Positions 60,497-64,000 of a DNA stretch of 64,000 bases are shown here, one piece after another. The notes below the pieces were generated by a model. That model made no database searches, was not told the DNA's origin, and saw nothing but the letters and a program-made list of their open reading frames with translations. This DNA comes from Aulosira sp. FACHB-615 (GTDB lineage Bacteria; Cyanobacteriota; Cyanobacteriia; Cyanobacteriales; Nostocaceae), in NCBI RefSeq assembly GCF_014698045.1, contig NZ_JACJSE010000008.1, positions 124,001 through 188,000 of the forward strand. The letters run 5' to 3'. The translations under genes and the position numbers were made by a program. Numbering within the stretch: position 1 is the first letter of the stretch; every line of letters starts with the position of its first letter.

Positions 60497-61105
60497 TTAA
60501 ATTCTCCGCCGGACTATCATTGTGAAATTTCTTCCCCAATAGCCTTTAGCAGCTTCCTCAACTAAGCCCACCCAATCCAGCATCTCTAGTTGTTCCTGCC
60601 AAGAAAGTACCTTGGTGGGAGTTATTTCAAGGATTCGCAAAGCTGCTGTGTGAAAAATTCGTGATGGGTTAATTGCTGCGGCATTGCCACCGCCCAGTAC
60701 TTCCAAGTTGATATCCCAGCAGCCGAGACAATGGATAGTGCCAGAGCGGTAAAGATGAAATACCGCAAGGCGATGCGATAGCGGAGGCGCATCCCAATCA
60801 GCACGCGATCGCAGTAGGAAAGGCACTCCGTCGAACTCCCCAACCAACTCTGCTTCGATTTCTCGCAAGGAATCCAGGGTGAGAAGATAATCCCAATCGC
60901 CAAGCTTGGGGATAATTCTGTAAGTACCAATTGCACCCTTGGTTTCTCGCTCAATTCGCAGCATGGCGCAATCATCGCTGTAGTGGCGCTTGAGGATATA
61001 TGATTTACTGCGCTTCTTGCGTCGTCGGCGCATTCGCACTTGCACCCACTCCACCAACAGATTGAGCCATCTGAGTACCTGCACATTATTTCCGCCCTTT
61101 GCCAC
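60497..61105 (-). CDS. hypothetical protein between terminase and sigma factor
   Basis: This 202-residue protein begins with a hydrophobic and basic segment (LRWLNLLVEWVQVRMRRRRK). A mixed domain follows with YRIIPKLGDWDYLLTLDSLR and AVFHLYRSGTIHCLGCWDIN. Not recognised. Another frame is open on the same strand but lacks sensible composition. It overlaps the upstream membrane protein gene by 20 bp. Confidence 0.55.
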   Translation of the reverse strand: MAKGGNNVQVLRWLNLLVEWVQVRMRRRRKKRSKSYILKRHYSDDCAMLRIERETKGAIGTYRIIPKLGDWDYLLTLDSLREIEAELVGEFDGVPFLLRSRADWDAPPLSHRLAVFHLYRSGTIHCLGCWDINLEVLGGGNAAAINPSRIFHTAALRILEITPTKVLSWQEQLEMLDWVGLVEEAAKGYWGRNFTMIVRRRI

Positions 61106-61355
61106 TTAAGAGAGAGCCGACAGCAAGAGCGATCGCATCTGTTGGTAATCCCAAAATCGTGGCGATTATCCCAACACCCGCCGTGAATAGCTGCACATTC
61201 AAATCTTTGCTGGCAACGCTGAGGTGATAATCGCCAGATTTGTCAGTTTTAAATTCGATATTGATTGATTGAAATACAATCAATCCTGTCACGACAATGG
61301 CGAATAGATAAGAATATCCCTTGCCTATTTTAGAATCAGGTGGCGGGGAGGTCAT
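61086..61355 (-). CDS. two-helix membrane protein, holin candidate
   Basis: The 89-residue protein has two hydrophobic segments (YLFAIVVTGLIVFQSI and TAGVGIIATILGLPTDAIAL) separated by a polar 20-residue loop, and a basic end (GKGRK). This is class II holin-like, but its place directly after terminase and the absence of an endolysin nearby leave the role open. Confidence 0.5.
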   Translation of the reverse strand: MTSPPPDSKIGKGYSYLFAIVVTGLIVFQSINIEFKTDKSGDYHLSVASKDLNVQLFTAGVGIIATILGLPTDAIALAVGSLLSGKGRK

Positions 61356-61397
61356 CGTTGATACTTGGTGGCTGCCTTTCTACAATGCCCTTCGTTT

Positions 61398-61462
61398 CAA
61401 CAGTGAACAGTTATCAGTTATCAGTTACCAAACTGTTCACTGTTCACTGATAACTGTAATAA
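61398..61462. repeat. short repeat cluster after the terminase gene
   Basis: CAGTGAACAG, TTATCAGTTATCAGTTA and the inverted TTCACTGTTCACTGATAACTG form a hairpin-capable cluster of the same type as 37842. Confidence 0.75.
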
Positions 61463-61463
61463 C

Positions 61464-62960
61464 CTATCCCCACACCGCAGTATCCTCGCCCCAGATTGAG
61501 AAAGTGATTTCGCCAAAGGCATACACAACAGCATCCCCACAGTCAGGGCTTCTTCCTATCCGCTTTTGAATATCCTCTTTGGCTTCAATTTGGATTTTGG
61601 ATGCTGAAGTGATTTTCCATCTTGGCGCGGTTAAGTCTGCCAGTAACTCCGAGTCATCAGGCAAAGCAATATCGTTGCCACTCTCAGGATCAAGCAGTTC
61701 TCGCAGATGCCAATACCATTCAGCGCGTTTATTGATAAAACCAAACTTGCCACTTTTATCCCTAGCATCCGAGCCGGCTGCACCATTAGCTGCATGAGCA
61801 TTTACACCTCGCTCAATACAAGCGTCATAAGGACTTGAGCCAACACCACAAATATCAATGTGGGCGTAGGCATCACCGACAAGTGTTACTTGTACTAATG
61901 ATGCGATCGCTCCGCCATTGGGTGTGGTTTTGCCTGGATGTCGCTGCAATTTATCAATGTAGTTGCCATACCTAGGAGCTAGGACAGTTTTAGCTGCACC
62001 ACCCCGCGCCACGTCTACACCCAATGAAGTCATAGGAATATTAGGACGCTGGCCCCATCGCTTCATCGCTGCTTGCACCCACTCAGTTGGGATAACTTGC
62101 CAAGGATCGTCCTCGATTCCGGCTGTAAAGTCGCCGCGCAACATCTGGCTTCGCAGTGGTTCAGGTAATCCCATCAACACCGCTTTGTAATTGGTCTTTG
62201 AGTAATAAGGATTATCGTCAATTTTGGCGGGGACAAAGGTGCGCGACCTTGGAATATATAACTCGCCGTTGATTTCCACTGGATCAGAATTGGGTACTTC
62301 CACATCTCGCCCTTGAGGGGAAGATTCATCAACCACGACTATAAACCAGCGCAATTCCCCCGGTGCTGCTGGATTGGGATATTTTAGGTCAAGCCAAGGC
62401 CCCCAATAGTCAATAACCCATCGCCCTTCAGATGTTGTTGGTGGGTTGCCAGTGCAAATTACCCTGACTCGCTGATTTTCATCCGCAGTTCTCGCCCAAC
62501 CGGTTAGGAACTTGAACATGGTGCGAGAAAAGTGAGTGATTTCGTCAAATGCCTTGAGGTCGTGTGGTCGCCCCTGGTACTTTTCTACATCTTCTTCGTA
62601 TTGGCAGGCTCCTAACTCTAGGGTACGCCCATCATCTAAAATCCAGATTTTTTCTGTTGAGTTATAACTGCCATTTGTCTTGATGATTTTGCGCGATCGC
62701 TGAATAATCCCTTTAAGCTGCGGATACTCACGCCGAAAGATAATTGAGTTTTGGTGATTAGTAATAGACAAGCCAAGAATCAAATCAGTTTTACCGCCGC
62801 CAGCCGCGCCCCCGTAGAAAAGTTCATCAGCCTGCGACTCATACGCCATTGTTTGCGGCCCGCTTAATGGTCGCCATAATGGAGTAGTCGAACGCTCATC
62901 AACTACAGCAACAAGACTTACAGCTTCTTCCCACTGCTGCCTTAAGCCCTTCTTTGCCAC
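61464..62960 (-). CDS. terL: large terminase subunit
   Basis: The 498-residue protein packages DNA. The ATPase has Walker A GGAAGGGKT (50-58), the Q/R region IIFRREYPQ and Walker B with catalytic Glu LKAFDEITH (135-143). Coupling motif CTGNPP follows near 165-172. The nuclease domain has SLGVDVARGG (about 315) and a late SPDCGDAVVYA acidic motif, typical of phage terminases with RNase H folds. It overlaps the small subunit gene by 19 bp. Confidence 0.95.
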   Translation of the reverse strand: MAKKGLRQQWEEAVSLVAVVDERSTTPLWRPLSGPQTMAYESQADELFYGGAAGGGKTDLILGLSITNHQNSIIFRREYPQLKGIIQRSRKIIKTNGSYNSTEKIWILDDGRTLELGACQYEEDVEKYQGRPHDLKAFDEITHFSRTMFKFLTGWARTADENQRVRVICTGNPPTTSEGRWVIDYWGPWLDLKYPNPAAPGELRWFIVVVDESSPQGRDVEVPNSDPVEINGELYIPRSRTFVPAKIDDNPYYSKTNYKAVLMGLPEPLRSQMLRGDFTAGIEDDPWQVIPTEWVQAAMKRWGQRPNIPMTSLGVDVARGGAAKTVLAPRYGNYIDKLQRHPGKTTPNGGAIASLVQVTLVGDAYAHIDICGVGSSPYDACIERGVNAHAANGAAGSDARDKSGKFGFINKRAEWYWHLRELLDPESGNDIALPDDSELLADLTAPRWKITSASKIQIEAKEDIQKRIGRSPDCGDAVVYAFGEITFSIWGEDTAVWG

Positions 62961-63418
62961 GCATTTCTAAGCTCAGTTAAAAATTCTTCAGGGCCAATCT
63001 CAAGTTCGATCGCCCTCTCAACCAAATCAGCCACAGTTTCAGGTTTAAGCTTGCGCTTGAGTTCAATCAGTTTTACCAATGCAGTCGCCGTACTGCCCTT
63101 ACCTAATTCCGATCCTGGTAGACTGGCGTGGATATCAGCGATCGCAGCTTGAATCACTTCAATATCATCTAGTCCGTCGCTCGTATCGTGTCGTTTAACA
63201 GCTTCTCGCAGTTTTGTCCCGCCAAGTTTCTCTTTTGGCTTAGGTTGAAGTGGAATGACATTGGTTGTCGTATTCTTTTCTCTCAGCTTTCGCCATTCAC
63301 CATCATTTGCCCATCGCTCGATAGTCCGGCGGTTCACACCAATAGAGTCAGCGATCGCTTGGATGGATTCGCCGACTATAAACTTAGCTTTGGCAATTTC
63401 TTTCTTATCCTGCGACAC
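62942..63418 (-). CDS. terS: small terminase subunit
   Basis: The 158-residue GTG-start protein begins with a helix-turn-helix (ESIQAIADSIGVNRRTIERW, about 17-36) that would bind the packaging site. A central helical region (STATALVKLIELKRKL) for ring assembly and a C-terminal VERAIELEIGPEEFLTELRN follow. It lies directly upstream of the large subunit gene. The start codon is within an inverted repeat. Confidence 0.85.
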   Translation of the reverse strand: MSQDKKEIAKAKFIVGESIQAIADSIGVNRRTIERWANDGEWRKLREKNTTTNVIPLQPKPKEKLGGTKLREAVKRHDTSDGLDDIEVIQAAIADIHASLPGSELGKGSTATALVKLIELKRKLKPETVADLVERAIELEIGPEEFLTELRNAWQRRA

Positions 63419-63486
63419 GGAGGTACTGACTCAAGACATCATGTAAACTACAATGCCCAAATTATAAGGATTGTCGCAGTGTCGCA
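63411..63486. promoter_or_regulatory. inverted repeat flanking a divergent promoter region
   Basis: TGCGACAC (63411-63418) overlaps the terS start codon. TGTCGCA occurs twice (63472-63478 and 63480-63486) in opposite orientation near the rightward gene. It is a candidate operator or packaging-related site. Confidence 0.4.
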
Positions 63487-63488
63487 TT

Positions 63489-63812
63489 ATGCCCAAAATT
63501 GATTTTTTCTATGTCGTTGCGCTATCAATCATCGTTCTCAACGCCGTCGTTATGTTCACCCAAGCGGGAATTTTTGGTGTTGCCCGCGGAACCATCTGGA
63601 TGAGCGTCTGGGGAGTGCTGGGTTATTGGGATTGGCAAGTCCAGAGACGCAAGCGGATAGAGCAAGAGCAAGAGCTTGCTGAAGCAGTGAATAGAGTAAA
63701 ACCCGACTTTGTAGGCGATCGCACCTGCAAAAACAACGCGAAGTCACCATATATTAGATGTGCTATTAATCCTTGCGGCCCGTGCAAAGAGTGTAAGTAT
63801 TATGAGCAATAG
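63489..63812 (+). CDS. membrane-anchored DUF6464-like Cys-motif protein, copy 2
   Basis: The ATG at 63489 gives 107 residues: a membrane segment (FYVVALSIIVLNAVVMF) plus a second hydrophobic stretch, then a charged helix, and the Cys module CKNNAKSPYIRCAINPCGPC, then KECKYYE. It matches copy 1 at 58593 in Cys spacing and the SPY-xx-CA-x-NP core. It is divergent from terS. Confidence 0.7.
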   Translation: MPKIDFFYVVALSIIVLNAVVMFTQAGIFGVARGTIWMSVWGVLGYWDWQVQRRKRIEQEQELAEAVNRVKPDFVGDRTCKNNAKSPYIRCAINPCGPCKECKYYEQ

Positions 63813-64000
63813 CACAGATGAAGATTGGTTGCAGGCTGCACAGCGACTTTATCAATTGCACTATCAAGACAGCCTTTCCAGAGAGTGCTACCAAATAAAA
63901 CTTGCAGAGTGGGAAACGCTGCACCCCGAAATTAAGATTTTAATAGCTCATGAGGTGCGGCGGGTGTCTTTGATTAGTCTTTCGCTGCTGCAACCAACTC
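63802..64000 (+). CDS. hypothetical protein, 3' end outside window
   Basis: An ATG at 63802 overlaps the end of the preceding gene and opens a frame to the window edge, beginning MSNSTDEDWLQAAQRLYQLH. Helical and charged, not recognised. Confidence 0.5.
   Translation, partial: MSNSTDEDWLQAAQRLYQLHYQDSLSRECYQIKLAEWETLHPEIKILIAHEVRRVSLISLSLLQPT

Larger units (their letters stand above)
21773..64000. mobile_element. tailed-phage prophage, right end outside the window
   Basis: The element runs from tRNA-Thr through an integrase, XRE and ribbon-helix-helix regulators, a Rad52-like protein, a ParB-like protein, a replication initiator, major capsid, scaffold, tail fibres, a 2649-residue tape measure, tail chaperones, a sigma factor and both terminase subunits. 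The giant tape measure with separate G/GT-like chaperones suggests a long non-contractile (siphovirus-type) tail: I saw no sheath gene. By general experience 2649 residues would correspond to a tail of a few hundred nm. Portal, protease, connectors and lysis enzymes were not recognised. All large late genes are intact, so it may be inducible. Confidence 0.95.

Noticed and set aside
60622..61086. 154-residue frame overlapping the 202-residue gene on the same strand
   Set aside because: Cys/Ser-rich shadow composition. The 202-residue frame is longer and overlaps its upstream neighbour in the manner of coupled genes.

Overview
The window is a filamentous, heterocyst-type cyanobacterial chromosome (Nostoc/Anabaena-like). 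The reasons are the many GCGATCGC (HIP1) octamers, short tandem heptamer repeats between genes, a cyanobacterial SOS box in front of lexA, and cyanobacterial versions of dxr, murD, glyS, argF and a Uma2 endonuclease. About 21.7 kb of host DNA is followed by about 42.2 kb of an integrated phage genome whose right end lies outside the window.

Host part (1-21772). A partial dxr is followed by an envelope glycan block: a SAM methyltransferase, a DUF2079 membrane protein, a PIG-V-like GT-C enzyme, an ArnT-like GT-C enzyme, a GtrB/ArnC-like polyprenyl-phosphate glycosyltransferase, an ArnE-like small transporter and a polysaccharide deacetylase. Then come a secreted protein, a Uma2 nuclease, murD, glyS, a DndD-like ATPase with a newly read 57-residue partner, a DEAD/DEAH helicase like the phosphorothioation restriction helicases, lexA, argF and tRNA-Thr(UGU). 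Four copies of a roughly 115-130 bp element with inverted ends sit between 6.2 and 10.8 kb.

Prophage part (21773 to the right edge). It begins at the 3' end of tRNA-Thr with an XisA/XisC-like tyrosine recombinase. A leftward block carries a ribbon-helix-helix protein, an ASCH-like protein, a Rad52-like annealing protein and small secreted proteins. A control region (26.6-29.7 kb) has ribbon-helix-helix and XRE regulators, operator-like repeats and three tiny membrane proteins. A rightward early operon (29.7-37.8 kb) holds a ParB-like protein with a KOW segment, many small unknown genes, a winged-helix initiator with embedded 20-bp iterons, and a second KOW-type protein. A leftward late block (63.4 down to 37.8 kb) runs terS, terL, membrane protein, sigma factor, DUF3102-like protein, tail chaperones, a 2649-residue tape measure, tail tip and fibre genes, scaffold, major capsid and a probable decoration protein. 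A portal, head protease, head-tail connectors and lysis enzyme were not recognised.

Two DNA-level systems stand out. One is a set of 20-bp palindromic iterons inside the initiator gene, which looks like a replication origin. The other is a palindrome, TGAAAANNTTTTCA, seen nine times exactly and at least three times with one mismatch across the prophage, and not seen by eye in the host flank. Other points of interest are a phage sigma factor, an HExxH motif inside the tape measure, a ferritin-like cargo gene, and two Cys-rich (DUF6464-like) genes flanking the terminase-to-sigma block on the opposite strand.
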